From a virus, in IMG/VR virus record IMGVR_UViG_3300044691_000265, positions 1-62,521 of that record: a DNA stretch of 62,521 bases, one strand, 5' to 3'. The notes beneath the pieces were generated by a model. It did no database searches. It saw only the letters and a list, made by a program, of their open reading frames with translations, and was not told the origin of the DNA. Below, piece by piece: positions 14,192 to 22,280 of this stretch; position 1 is the stretch's first letter, and every line of letters starts with the position of its first letter. Both the position numbers and the translations under genes were made by a program.

Positions 14192-14316
14192 CGTCGGCCG
14201 CCCGGCGCCGGGGCATTCGCTGGCGCAATCGCACCCTGCGGTGCGTCTGGTTCGGTATCGCCATTCTGTTGAGTGCCGCCCTGTGGCACGCCATCCTGAC
14301 CCGGATCTTGTCATGA
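14188..14316 (+). CDS. Membrane microprotein, 42 residues
   Basis: GTG at 14188 overlaps the preceding TGA (GTGA), and the stop overlaps the next ATG, an arrangement typical of coupled genes. Very basic N-terminus (RRRGIRWRNRTLR) followed by one hydrophobic helix (VWFGIAILLSAALWHAIL). Probably a single-span inner-membrane protein with the N-terminus inside. Confidence 0.5.
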   Translation: MTSAARRRGIRWRNRTLRCVWFGIAILLSAALWHAILTRILS

Positions 14317-14486
14317 TCGGCGAACTTCATTGGATCAACGGTGCGACCAGCACTCAGGTTGAAATCCGGCATCCCTCCTCGCTGACCGTTAGCGACATCA
14401 ACGATCTCGAATTTCTTCTGGAAGCCCTGATCCGGCAATTGCGCCGACGGAACGGTATAACGGTCCCTGTGGGAGCCAAGAAATGA
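14313..14486 (+). CDS. Hypothetical protein, 57 residues
   Basis: ATG at 14313 overlaps the upstream stop and its stop overlaps the exonuclease start. MIGELHWINGATSTQVEIRH followed by LEFLLEALIRQLRRRNGITV: two strands and one helix, like small phage recombination accessory proteins. Function unknown. Confidence 0.55.
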   Translation: MIGELHWINGATSTQVEIRHPSSLTVSDINDLEFLLEALIRQLRRRNGITVPVGAKK

Positions 14487-15514
14487 GCACCATCACCGAA
14501 CCCGGCGTCACCCACGGGCTACCGGCCGAGCGGTACCATGCCGGCGACATCACGCCCGAACCGGCGCTGTCCAGTTCGCTCGCCGTGGTGATGACCGAGA
14601 AGTGCGCACGCAAGGTCTGGCACCAACACCCGGCGCTCAACCCGAATTTCGAGCCGGTCCAGCGCAAGCAATTCGATCTCGGCGGGGCTGCCCATGCCCG
14701 CGTGCTCGAAGGCGAGAAGTTCCGCGACATGGTCGAGATCATCATCGCCCCGGACTACAAGACCAAGGCGGCCCAGACTGCGCGCGACGACGCCTATGCC
14801 AAGGCCCTGATCCCGGTCCTGGAACACCAGGTCGGCGAGTTCGAGGATATGGCGGCCGAAGTTATGGATCACCCGATCGCCGGTCTGCTGATGGCGCGCG
14901 GCCGGGCCGAGCAGTCGCTGTTCTGGCGCGACCGCAGCATGGGTATCTGGTGCAAGGCCCGGCCCGACTGGCACATCCCGGCCGACCTGGTCACGCCGGA
15001 ACTGATCGCGGCGTGCGAGTGGAGCGGCCCGGCCGCGGTACTGGTCAATTACAAGACCCACGGCGGCGACACCGACCCGGATTCGTTCGGCCGGCACGTC
15101 GGCGAGATGGCCTATGTCCAGCGCGCCGCCTGGGAGATCGAGGCGTTGTTCAACGCCACGGGCGAGCGCGTCGGGCACTACGTCATTCTCAGCCAGGAAG
15201 TGGCGCCGCCTTATCTGGTGACCGCCTACGAACTGCAGCGCAACGATCTCGAATACGGCCGGGACCGCAATCGCGTCGCGCAGATCGAGTTTGCCCGTTG
15301 CCTCGCCCAAGGCAAAGATCGTAAGTTCTGGCCGGGATATCGCACCATCGCCCAGCCCGATCGGGACACGCTGATCCCGCTCGAACTGCCGCCGTGGAAG
15401 CGGATGCGGCTCGAAGAGGACCGCGTCAAGTTCATCGACCGGCAGAAGGCGCGACGCGACGTCCGCCTGGCCGCGTCGACGTCGGCCAAAACGGCGCATC
15501 TGTTCGCGCCATGA
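14483..15514 (+). CDS. PD-(D/E)XK exonuclease (RecE/YqaJ-like, DUF3799 type)
   Basis: 343 residues. The start (GVTHGLPAERYHAG, then LSSSLAVVMTEKCARKVWH) and FDLGGAAHARVLEG are hallmarks of this family, which places small substrates in a funnel-shaped nuclease. The active-site elements are ARPDWHI (Asp) and VNYKTH, with Lys in the NYK position. It would resect double-stranded ends 5'-3' to make single strands for the ATPase encoded next at 15648. Together they form the phage's own recombination pair. Confidence 0.85.
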   Translation: MSTITEPGVTHGLPAERYHAGDITPEPALSSSLAVVMTEKCARKVWHQHPALNPNFEPVQRKQFDLGGAAHARVLEGEKFRDMVEIIIAPDYKTKAAQTARDDAYAKALIPVLEHQVGEFEDMAAEVMDHPIAGLLMARGRAEQSLFWRDRSMGIWCKARPDWHIPADLVTPELIAACEWSGPAAVLVNYKTHGGDTDPDSFGRHVGEMAYVQRAAWEIEALFNATGERVGHYVILSQEVAPPYLVTAYELQRNDLEYGRDRNRVAQIEFARCLAQGKDRKFWPGYRTIAQPDRDTLIPLELPPWKRMRLEEDRVKFIDRQKARRDVRLAASTSAKTAHLFAP

Positions 15515-15647
15515 GACCAGGCGGCATGCTGAGCGGCAGGAAACCGGCCGTATGGGCCTCACAGTCCCAGGTCCAGCTAAACCGCCCCTTACGCGTCGCT
15601 GGGTCCGCGTCTGGTACAGACCCAGCAGCCCTTTCCTGAGGAACCCC

Positions 15648-16853
15648 ATGTCCGATCCCTATGGCGACAGTGCGCCCGCAATTCTGTTCGAGGAAGCCAG
15701 CCGGGTGAATTCCAAGGTGCTGATGGCGGTCATCGGCACGTCCGGCACCGGCAAGACGCCGATCGCGCTGGCGCTGGCCCGCGGCGTCATCGGTCCGGCC
15801 GGCAAACTGTGCGTCATCGGCACCGAAGGCGACCGCGCGCTGTTCTATGCCGACCGGGTCAAGTTCTTCCATGTCCGCATGCTGCCGCCCTACACGCCGG
15901 ACCGGGTTGCCGACCATGTCGAGGCCGCCGTCAAGCAGGGTGCCGACGCGATCGTGCTCGACAGCGGCAGCGACGCCTATGAAGGCATCGGCGGCGAGCG
16001 CGACATGGCCGACGCCTCGTCGCTGCAGGCGCCGCTCAACTGGGCCTTCCCGAAGGACCGCTACCGCAAGATGATCCAGCGCTTCGTCAACGTGCCGGCG
16101 CACATGTTCATCACCTTCCGGGCCGACGAGAAGATCGAGATCATCGACGATCCCGACAAACCGATGAAGAACGGCAAGCCGCAGAAGAAGATCATCCCCA
16201 GGGGCTGGACGCCGATCTGGGACAAGCGGACGCCCTATTGGATGCAGATCTCGCTCATGCTGGTGCCGGCCGCCAACCTGGGCGACATGGCCGAGCGGCG
16301 GTTCTATCGCTGTGACGACGACATTCGCCAGATCTTCGAGCGGCCGGGCCGGATCGACGAGCAGATCGGCGCCGAACTGGGCGCCTGGCTCGCGACGGGG
16401 ACCGCGACCGACCGTCGCACCGACGGGTTGCGCGGCGAGGCGATCGAGGCGGCCGGCGGCGGGACCGAGGCGCTGAAGCTGTTTTGGGACCGGTGCTCGC
16501 GCGACGACAAACTGGCGCTGAAAAACGACATGGCGGGCCTGAAGAGCGCCGCCGAGGCGGTCAGCGCCGAGCGCGCCCGCGTGGCCGCCGAGACCGACCC
16601 CGACGAGCCCGATCTGCGCGTGTCGCCCGCGTTCTGGGACCGCCAGTCGTACGAGATCCCGGTGCTGTTCAATGATTGGAACGACTGGCGGGGCCTGGTC
16701 CGGGCGCACGCCGCCGCAGCCCCGAACGGCGAGTGCATCGACAAGCTGCGCGACGACAATACCGAGACCCTGGCGGCCTATGGCGCCAGGGACGCGCCCG
16801 GCTACCGCGAATTGCTAAAATTCATCTCAAACCTGAGTCAACACACCGGTTAA
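15648..16853 (+). CDS. Sak4-like RecA-fold ATPase, probable recombinase
   Basis: 401 residues from ATG at 15648 (GAGGA upstream; an in-frame start at 15552 is not used). Walker A is IGTSGTGKT (residues 30-38) and Walker B is AIVLDSGSD (101-109), with TFRADEKIEI further on, as in AAA_24/Sak4 single-strand annealing or strand-exchange proteins. The C-terminal 130 residues are helical and variable. Paired with the exonuclease encoded just before, it would anneal or pair the resected DNA, for phage recombination or genome circularisation. The pairing is strong context evidence; the Sak4 label is from sequence style. Confidence 0.75.
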   Translation: MSDPYGDSAPAILFEEASRVNSKVLMAVIGTSGTGKTPIALALARGVIGPAGKLCVIGTEGDRALFYADRVKFFHVRMLPPYTPDRVADHVEAAVKQGADAIVLDSGSDAYEGIGGERDMADASSLQAPLNWAFPKDRYRKMIQRFVNVPAHMFITFRADEKIEIIDDPDKPMKNGKPQKKIIPRGWTPIWDKRTPYWMQISLMLVPAANLGDMAERRFYRCDDDIRQIFERPGRIDEQIGAELGAWLATGTATDRRTDGLRGEAIEAAGGGTEALKLFWDRCSRDDKLALKNDMAGLKSAAEAVSAERARVAAETDPDEPDLRVSPAFWDRQSYEIPVLFNDWNDWRGLVRAHAAAAPNGECIDKLRDDNTETLAAYGARDAPGYRELLKFISNLSQHTG

Positions 16854-16971
16854 ACTCGAAAAAAGCGAAACAAATCAAGGTTTATTGCGTCGCAGCATCT
16901 GTATTTTCCAGTTGATCATCCGGCCGGAATCGGCGCAGGTTTTGCGTCTGACCGTGCAACGGAGGATAGCG

Positions 16972-17430
16972 ATGGCACCACCACAGCAGGTGACGGCGCT
17001 GCGCAAGACCAAGCGAAAATACACCCGGCGCCGGACCGCCCACGAACTGGAAGAACGCGCGACGATCTACCAATTCCTCGGCCGGCGCCTGCGGTTTTTG
17101 CGCGAAACCGAGGCAAGACTATCGCAGGGCGAACTCGGCGCCCGGATCGGCGTCAGTTTTCAACAGGTGCAGAAGTACGAAAGCGGCGCCAACAAGATCT
17201 CGATCGACACGCTGCTGCTGTTCGCCAAACTGATCGGCCGCGATCTGAATTATCTGCTCGACGGCATCGGATCGATCGCGCTGTCGGTCGAAGCGCTACC
17301 GCAGGACGACGCCAGCACCGTGCAAGAGGCGTTGAAACTGGTAAAGATGTTTTCTAGTGTTAAGGATAAGGACATTCGCGATGCAATCATGAGGTTCATG
17401 AAGAGCCTCAGCCATGACCCGCAACTGTGA
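16972..17430 (+). CDS. XRE-family regulator
   Basis: 152 residues from ATG at 16972 with GGAGG upstream. After a basic N-terminus (RKTKRKYTRRRTAHE) comes the helix-turn-helix ETEARLSQGELGARIGVSFQ with QKYESGANKISI. The C-terminal helix (KDIRDAIMRFMKSLS) resembles that of the 13547 protein; they are paralogues. It could control the distal rightward operon. Confidence 0.75.
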   Translation: MAPPQQVTALRKTKRKYTRRRTAHELEERATIYQFLGRRLRFLRETEARLSQGELGARIGVSFQQVQKYESGANKISIDTLLLFAKLIGRDLNYLLDGIGSIALSVEALPQDDASTVQEALKLVKMFSSVKDKDIRDAIMRFMKSLSHDPQL

Positions 17431-17442
17431 GGGATTAACACC

Positions 17443-18417
17443 ATGACCGCACTGCGACGCTCGGCGACGACCGGCACATCTTCCCCGAATGATGAATATC
17501 TGCACGAGACCGATCCGCGGGCCTGGATCGACCACCACATCGCCAAGGCGGCAGCGGCCGGTCGCCCGCATGCCGTCTGCGTCCGGGTCGATCCGGCGCT
17601 GATGGCGGCGCTGCTGGAACGCAACCCGGAGCACTGGAACCGCAAACTGAGCACGAAGCTCGTCAGCCGCTGGGAAAATGTGATGCGGGACGACGCCTGG
17701 GAACTGAACGGCGAAACCGTGATCGTCGCCAAGACCGGCGAATTGAACAACGGCCAGCACCGGCTGACCGCTGGCATCCGCGCCGGCAAGCCGTTCGAGA
17801 CCTTCATCGTCTTCGGCATCGAGCGCGCGACCCGCGGATCGCTCGACCAGGGCAAGCGCCGCACGCTCGCCGACCATCTGACCATGAGCGGGTACACCAA
17901 CGTCACCATGCGCTCTAGCGCGGCGGCTGTGGTCATCGGTGTGCTGACCCGGCACGTCAATATGCTGGGCCATGGCCATATCACGCCGAACCAGGTGCTG
18001 GCTGCCCAGCAAGATCATCCCCATCTGATGGACGCGAGCGGCACCGCCCACCGCGTTCAGATGGCCTTCAAGGTCTCGGCCGCCGTGGTCATCGGCCTGC
18101 ATTATCTGTTCTCCCGGCGCAGCGAGGCCGGCGCCGACCTGTTCTTCCAGCACGCGCTGTACGGCTCCGGCATCACGGCCAAGGATGATCCGATCAACCG
18201 CCTGCAGGTGTTCCTGCGCGACCATGGCATGCGTCACCAGCGCAAGTCGCGCGCCGAACTGGTCGCGTGCACGATCAAATCGTGGAACCATTATTGGCGC
18301 GGCGAGCGCTGCGGCCCGCTGTTCTGGCGCGTCGTCGGGCGGGACGAGCCGCTGCCGATGATCGACGAGTGGGGCGAGTTCCAGGAAGCCATGCTGCAGA
18401 AGGCGCTCCGGAAATGA
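17443..18417 (+). CDS. ParB/sulfiredoxin-like phage protein
   Basis: 324 residues. The segment TGELNNGQHRLTAGIRAGK with ETFIVFGIERATRGSLDQGK matches a widespread phage family with a ParB-like N-terminal fold (the GQHRL element corresponds to the ParB box GExRxRA). The C-terminal 180 residues are helical. Proteins of this type bind DNA or act as nucleotide-binding switches; the role in phage biology is not established. Stop overlaps the next start. Confidence 0.65.
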   Translation: MTALRRSATTGTSSPNDEYLHETDPRAWIDHHIAKAAAAGRPHAVCVRVDPALMAALLERNPEHWNRKLSTKLVSRWENVMRDDAWELNGETVIVAKTGELNNGQHRLTAGIRAGKPFETFIVFGIERATRGSLDQGKRRTLADHLTMSGYTNVTMRSSAAAVVIGVLTRHVNMLGHGHITPNQVLAAQQDHPHLMDASGTAHRVQMAFKVSAAVVIGLHYLFSRRSEAGADLFFQHALYGSGITAKDDPINRLQVFLRDHGMRHQRKSRAELVACTIKSWNHYWRGERCGPLFWRVVGRDEPLPMIDEWGEFQEAMLQKALRK

Positions 18418-18665
18418 TCCCGCTCAAGATCGACGGGCTGTGGGCCTGGATCGCGACCGAGGATGACGGTCAGGAAGGCGTGCTGGGCCAGGCGACCAGG
18501 ATCGGCTGGCTGCCGCTGATCGGCGCCGACAAGGATCGCATCGAATCCTACCGCGACATCGCGCAGGGCATTGCCTATCTCGGCACCCATGTGCAGCTCG
18601 TCCAATTCACCACCCGGACCGATCTCGAAACCCTCACCACGACAGCCAAGGAGCACGCGTCATGA
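18414..18665 (+). CDS. Hypothetical protein, 83 residues
   Basis: ATG at 18414 overlaps the preceding stop. MIPLKIDGLWAWIATEDDGQ and LGQATRIGWLPLIGADKDRI show an all-beta N-terminus with a later helix; similar small proteins sit next to ParB-like genes in other phages. No defined function. Coupled to 18662 by overlap. Confidence 0.6.
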   Translation: MIPLKIDGLWAWIATEDDGQEGVLGQATRIGWLPLIGADKDRIESYRDIAQGIAYLGTHVQLVQFTTRTDLETLTTTAKEHAS

Positions 18666-19099
18666 ACTCGTCGACGATCATCTTTCTGATCAACGATCAC
18701 GCCAGGGCGCTGCTGGCGACTTACGAGGTCGACGCGGAAGGTCGGCCGGCGCCGCGCACGATCTTCAAGACGCTCGATCCTTACATCAAGGTCGGCGATT
18801 TCGTCATCGTGCCGACCGACACCCGCCATTTGATGACGGTGTGCAAGGTCGTCGAGGTCGATCACGATCTGGATATGGATACCCAGAGCGACATCAAATG
18901 GATCATCAGCAAGGTCGACACCACGGCCTACGAGCAGATCCGCGCCCAGGAAGCCGTTGCCATCGCCACCGTCAAGTCGGCCGAGAAGGCGAAGAAGCGG
19001 GCCGATCTGCGCGCGTCCGTGCTGCTCGACAGTGCCGCGGCGATCAAGGCGCTGCCGATCTCGGCGTTCGATGGCGAGGTGGCTGTCAAGACCGAATAG
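18662..19099 (+). CDS. Hypothetical phage protein with small beta domain
   Basis: 145 residues. The N-terminal part (IIFLINDHARALLATYEVDA, then IKVGDFVIVPTDTRHLMTVC, VVEVDHDLDMD) forms a beta-barrel-like pattern that recurs in phages of this type; the rest is a charged helix (KSAEKAKKRADLRASV). It may be a binding adaptor. Followed by the long structured region 19106-19403. Confidence 0.6.
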   Translation: MNSSTIIFLINDHARALLATYEVDAEGRPAPRTIFKTLDPYIKVGDFVIVPTDTRHLMTVCKVVEVDHDLDMDTQSDIKWIISKVDTTAYEQIRAQEAVAIATVKSAEKAKKRADLRASVLLDSAAAIKALPISAFDGEVAVKTE

Positions 19100-19105
19100 G
19101 AACTC

Positions 19106-19403
19106 GTGGCTGTGACCTTCTGCCCTTGGTCACTAGAGGAGCAGCCACCCCGAATAGCATGCGCTATTCGGGTGACTCGCAAAGAGTCGGAACGAGCCGG
19201 GTGGAAGCGCCGACCCCGTGGTGTCTGAGGGTGTAGGGGTCGGCAGGGAAGCCCGACGAATTCGAGATTGACCGTGACCTGGTGCCCCGTCCCACAGGAG
19301 CGGTCAATATCGCGCCATGCGGCGCAGCCGACAATACACACTCGGAATATTGTCGGCTTGCTCGGACGGCGGGGATCGTGGGATAGGGCGAAGATCCCCG
19401 CCG
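19106..19403 (+). ncRNA. Candidate structured RNA with at least eight stems
   Basis: Between the genes ending at 19099 and starting at 19424 no credible ORF exists, yet perfect stems follow one another: 19106-19111/19143-19148 enclosing 19112-19117/19128-19133; 19149-19158/19163-19172 (10 bp, ATGC loop); 19174-19178/19184-19188; 19209-19217/19236-19244 (9 bp); 19267-19274/19301-19308; 19312-19316/19321-19325 (ATGC loop); 19326-19336/19348-19358 (11 bp); 19367-19377/19393-19403 (11 bp). They are not copies of one repeat, so this is not a repeat array. Read on the plus strand it could be an independent RNA, a long regulatory leader of 19424, or a processing element. No known RNA class was recognised. 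Confidence 0.6.
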
Positions 19404-19423
19404 GATGTGCCAGGGAGACCAGG

Positions 19424-19573
19424 ATGGCGAGTTGTCCCAAATGTGCGCGCCGCCGCATCCGCAAGAGCCGTGATGGCCTGCGCTGGTGCCGGCGCTGCGG
19501 CTGCCTGCCGAATCAGAGGAAACTGCTGCGCGACGGCACGAAACGCCCGCCGGCCGAGGGAGAAAAACCATGA
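19424..19573 (+). CDS. Small zinc-ribbon protein, 49 residues
   Basis: ATG at 19424 with GGGAGACCAGG upstream. Encodes MASCPKCARRRIRKSRDGLR, then WCRRCGCLPNQ: two CxxC pairs spaced as in a zinc ribbon, with a basic insert. Likely binds nucleic acid or regulates transcription. It directly follows the structured region. Confidence 0.65.
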   Translation: MASCPKCARRRIRKSRDGLRWCRRCGCLPNQRKLLRDGTKRPPAEGEKP

Positions 19574-19863
19574 ACTGGGACACCATCATCGGTTGGACCG
19601 GATGCGCGATCACGATCGGCATCACCGGAGCAACTATCTTCAAAAGCGTCCAGTTCGATCGCTGGCATAAGCGGCATATGGCCGAGGTCGACGTGTTGCT
19701 GCGCGAACTGCGGGCGTTCGATGCGCGGATCGACAGCCACCGGCTGCGCTTCGCGCTCTTTGCCGCGATGGCGTCATCCGATGTCAGTGACGACGCCAAG
19801 AACGTGATCTCGACGGCGCTGGCGATGGCCGGCTCGGTGGATGTGGATATGGGCCATGCGTGA
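19570..19863 (+). CDS. Membrane-anchored protein, 97 residues
   Basis: ATG at 19570 overlaps the preceding stop and has GAGGGAG upstream. One N-terminal hydrophobic helix (TIIGWTGCAITIGITGATIF) is followed by a long charged helix (HMAEVDVLLRELRAFDARID). The protein would hang from the inner membrane facing the cytoplasm. No family recognised. Confidence 0.6.
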   Translation: MNWDTIIGWTGCAITIGITGATIFKSVQFDRWHKRHMAEVDVLLRELRAFDARIDSHRLRFALFAAMASSDVSDDAKNVISTALAMAGSVDVDMGHA

Positions 19864-19947
19864 TTGACGAACTGATTGACGACCGGGTTCCATGTCACTA
19901 GTTTATGGACATGAGCGACGGACTGGCCGTTGCCGTTGGAGACCGAA

Positions 19948-20217
19948 ATGAATGACGAACTCATGCGCCCAGAGGAACTGCGCGAAACATTGGCCGCGTT
20001 GCATTGGAAACCAACAGCCCTGTCCCGGATGCTCGGCTGTGTCCCTCGAACGGTCCAGCGCTGGCTTCGTGGCAAGTACACCGTCCCGAACGACGTCGCA
20101 GTCTGGTTGCGTCGGCTCGGTCATCTTCACGCCGGGCGCCCGGCGCCTGACAGTTGGCGCGGTCAGTCCGTCAAGATTGACCGGGCCAAACACCCCGCCC
20201 GCGATCCCAAGGAATGA
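19948..20217 (+). CDS. Helix-turn-helix DNA-binding protein
   Basis: 89 residues from ATG at 19948 (GGAG 7 nt upstream). TLAALHWKPTALSRMLGCVP and RTVQRWLRGKYTVPNDVAVW form a clear helix-turn-helix of the type found in transcriptional regulators of phage accessory operons. Stop overlaps the excisionase-like start. It may regulate the integration genes. Confidence 0.7.
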   Translation: MNDELMRPEELRETLAALHWKPTALSRMLGCVPRTVQRWLRGKYTVPNDVAVWLRRLGHLHAGRPAPDSWRGQSVKIDRAKHPARDPKE

Positions 20218-20516
20218 CCGGGCCCGGTGTGCCGCCGCAGGTGATGCAGCCGCGCTTCCTCAGCCGCAAACTGGCCGCGGCCTGGGCCGGGGTCAGCGTC
20301 GCGACCTGGGACCAGGAAGTCGCGGCCGGCAAATGGCCGGCGGGCGAGCCCCGTGGTGCGAAGGGCGGCAAGCTGACCTGGGACATCAAGAAGCTCGAAG
20401 CGCGGGCCGACGGAAGCCCCGGACCTGGGGGACCGGTCGATGACTATGAAGTGGCAAGGGCCAAAGCTGCCGCCCGGCGTCAGCGCGACGCCGGGCAAGC
20501 CAAAGGCCGACGGTAG
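20214..20516 (+). CDS. Excisionase-like (AlpA/MerR-type) DNA-binding protein
   Basis: 100 residues. The pattern FLSRKLAAAWAGVSVATWDQ, then EVAAGKWPAGEP, is the winged-helix element of AlpA-like excisionases, where the wing follows W-x-x-x-V-x-x-G-x-x-P. It overlaps the integrase gene by 77 bases. I infer that it steers integrase towards excision. Confidence 0.7.
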   Translation: MTGPGVPPQVMQPRFLSRKLAAAWAGVSVATWDQEVAAGKWPAGEPRGAKGGKLTWDIKKLEARADGSPGPGGPVDDYEVARAKAAARRQRDAGQAKGRR

Positions 20517-21606
20517 CGTCAGTTGGTATTTCTATTACAAGCCGACCAAGACCAAGCTGCTGCAGACGCCGGGCACCCCGGCGTTCGAGCGCGAGGTCCA
20601 GCGCGCGGCCGGTGCCGGCGCCGAGCCGGTCGTCAAGGTCGAGACCTTGAGCGACATTTGCGACGGCTTCGAGAAGTCGGTCGAGCATAAGCGCTGCGAG
20701 CCCTACACCCGCCTGACCCGCGAACGGGTGCTGGAGAAGATCCGCTTCCGCTGGGGCGAGTACACGGCGGCGCAACTGTCCGACCGCCGGTTCCGCGGCG
20801 AGATCAAGGAATGGCGCGACACGATGTTCGACACGCCGAACATGGCCGACAAGTCGGTGCAGACGCTGCAGCGCGTGATGTGGTGGGCCTACGACGGCGG
20901 CAAGATCCAGTACGACCATTCGAAGAAGATCGGGCGCTTGTCGGCGAAGCAGCCGCGGGCTGAAAAGGTCGTGACGCCCGAGCAGGAAGTCGCCCTGCTT
21001 GCCTGCGCCACGCCGGCCGACCGGCGGTTCTACCTGCTGGCGCGCTACACGGCACTGCGCGAAAGCGACCTGTGCATCCTCAAATGGTCGGACATCGGTG
21101 CCGACGGCTTCATCGAATGGCTGCACAGCAAGACCAAGAAGACGACCAAGGCCCGCAGCTACTACGCCCCGTTCGCGCTGCCGCCGCTCCGAGCCCTGCT
21201 CGACGAGATGCCGCGCTTCAGCATCTATCCGTCGAACGAGCCGTCGGACCTGATCCTGTCGACCGACACCGGCCGCGCCTTGACGCCGAAGAACCTCAAG
21301 TACCGCTGGGCCGCCTGGTGCGCGCGGGCGCAGGCGCTGAACCCGACGCTCGATTTCAGCGACATCCATTTCCACGATCTGCGCCGCACCACGAACCAGG
21401 ATCTGTTGAACGCCGGCTGCACCAACGCCGAGGCGGCCAGCATCACCGGCCATCGGGTCTCGGACAGTGCCGATGGCGCGGGCGGCTCGTTCGAGATCTA
21501 CGCCAGCCGCAGCCGCGCACTGGGCGAGGCCGCCTACCGCAAATGGGCGAGCCGGCTGGTCGCCGCCAGCACCGACAAAAAAGTCGTTCCGTTCCGTTCT
21601 TCCTGA
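20440..21606 (+). CDS. int: Tyrosine integrase
   Basis: 388 residues, the length of a full phage integrase. Arm-binding and core-binding domains occupy about 1-175; the catalytic domain carries Arg207 (TALRESD), Lys in KTKK (231-234), His312 and Arg315 (FHDLRRTT), His338 (TGHR) and the nucleophile Tyr354 (FEIYAS). It integrates the genome into a host attB site with attP, which lies directly downstream. The start overlaps the excisionase-like gene. The attachment core is not identified. Confidence 0.95.
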   Translation: MTMKWQGPKLPPGVSATPGKPKADGSVSWYFYYKPTKTKLLQTPGTPAFEREVQRAAGAGAEPVVKVETLSDICDGFEKSVEHKRCEPYTRLTRERVLEKIRFRWGEYTAAQLSDRRFRGEIKEWRDTMFDTPNMADKSVQTLQRVMWWAYDGGKIQYDHSKKIGRLSAKQPRAEKVVTPEQEVALLACATPADRRFYLLARYTALRESDLCILKWSDIGADGFIEWLHSKTKKTTKARSYYAPFALPPLRALLDEMPRFSIYPSNEPSDLILSTDTGRALTPKNLKYRWAAWCARAQALNPTLDFSDIHFHDLRRTTNQDLLNAGCTNAEAASITGHRVSDSADGAGGSFEIYASRSRALGEAAYRKWASRLVAASTDKKVVPFRSS

Positions 21607-21648
21607 CAGTTGGAAAAACGCTTCCAACTCGCTTCCAACTAAACGCGC

Positions 21649-21720
21649 AAACCCGCGGAAACCCTCGACTTGGATTTGCACATGATGCAGGTCGAAACTG
21701 GCGGTTTCTGCGGGGTTTTT
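21649..21720 (+). terminator. Long imperfect hairpin after the integrase
   Basis: AAACCCGCGGAAACC (21649-21663) pairs, with one mismatch and one bulge, with GGTTTCTGCGGGGTTT (21703-21718), and the stem ends in a run of five T. It could end int transcription; it also lies among the arm sites, so the dyad may instead flank the attP core. Confidence 0.55.
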
Positions 21721-21919
21721 CGTAGAGTTGGAAAAAACTGCCCCATAGTTGCCAACTGTCTTATTTGCCGGTCCAACTTTTGGGACATAACATCAGTGTT
21801 TTATAGACCACCATCGAGCTTGACGGAAACAGCATCCGGGCGCTCGATTGTCGGTGGAATTACAGCCGAAGGGAGGTGATCCCTATCCCGCCGACACACG
21901 ACTTCGGGCACATAAGAGT

Positions 21920-21951
21920 AAGCCCCGCCAGAGCGATCCGGCGGGGCTTTT
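21920..21951. terminator. Strong bidirectional terminator
   Basis: AAGCCCCGCC (21920-21929) pairs with GGCGGGGCTT (21940-21949), 10-base loop, followed by TT. It separates the rightward integration block from the end of the leftward late block at 21972. Confidence 0.85.
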
Positions 21952-21971
21952 CACATCAGGGCCGGGTCGTC

Positions 21972-22280
21972 CTAAACCGGCGCGAACGTCGCGTTGGCGG
22001 TATCGAACGTGACGGCGGTCGCCACACCGGCAACGGTGACCGTGACGACCAGCTCGGCCGTGATGGTGCCGTTGGTGTAGGTGATGGTCGCGGTCCCCTC
22101 GGCGACGGACGTGATCGCGATCGACGTGTCGTCGACGGCGAGGGTAACGGTAACGATGGCCGGATTATCCACAGCGACGGTCCCTCCGGTCGGTGCCGGC
22201 ACGACGGTGCCCGCGGCATCGGTGAACTTGAGCGGCACGGTCGCGATCGTGCTGAGCGGGGTCGAAAAAGACTGAGACAT
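21972..22280 (-). CDS. BIG2-like Ig-fold protein
   Basis: 102 residues from ATG at 22280 (AAGGG 9 nt upstream). The repeated strands (VPLKFTDAAGTVV, then NPAIVTVTLAVDDTSIAITS, EGTATITYTNG, ITAELVVTVTVAG) follow the bacterial Ig-like group 2 pattern used to decorate virions and bind surfaces. No signal peptide. It is the last gene of the leftward late unit, so it may be a decoration or fibre-tip protein. Confidence 0.7.
   Translation of the reverse strand: MSQSFSTPLSTIATVPLKFTDAAGTVVPAPTGGTVAVDNPAIVTVTLAVDDTSIAITSVAEGTATITYTNGTITAELVVTVTVAGVATAVTFDTANATFAPV

Larger units (their letters stand above)
21607..21971. other. Probable attP region with repeated arm-type sites
   Basis: 365 bases with no gene. 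AGTTGG/CCAACT elements recur: AGTTGGAA (21608-21615), TTCCAACT (21622-21629 and 21633-21640, part of an 11-bp tandem repeat CGCTTCCAACT), AGTTGGA (21726-21732), AGTTGCCAACT (21747-21757) and TCCAACT (21772-21778). Such clustered, oppositely oriented sites next to int are typical arm-type binding sites. The crossover core cannot be fixed without the host site. Confidence 0.65.

Noticed and set aside
13307-14314. Minus-strand ORF of 335 codons
   Set aside because: Covers several coupled plus-strand genes including an XRE regulator; composition is antisense-like.
15432-16709. Minus-strand ORF of 425 codons opposite the Sak4-like ATPase
   Set aside because: Arg/Gly-rich antisense frame; the plus strand carries Walker motifs.
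19106-19403. tRNA, tmRNA or group I intron in the hairpin-rich region
   Set aside because: No acceptor/anticodon arrangement, tag ORF or intron core motifs visible; left as unnamed structured RNA.
19164-20081. Minus-strand ORF of 305 codons across the structured region
   Set aside because: Would run against three small plus-strand genes with ribosome sites; composition is random.
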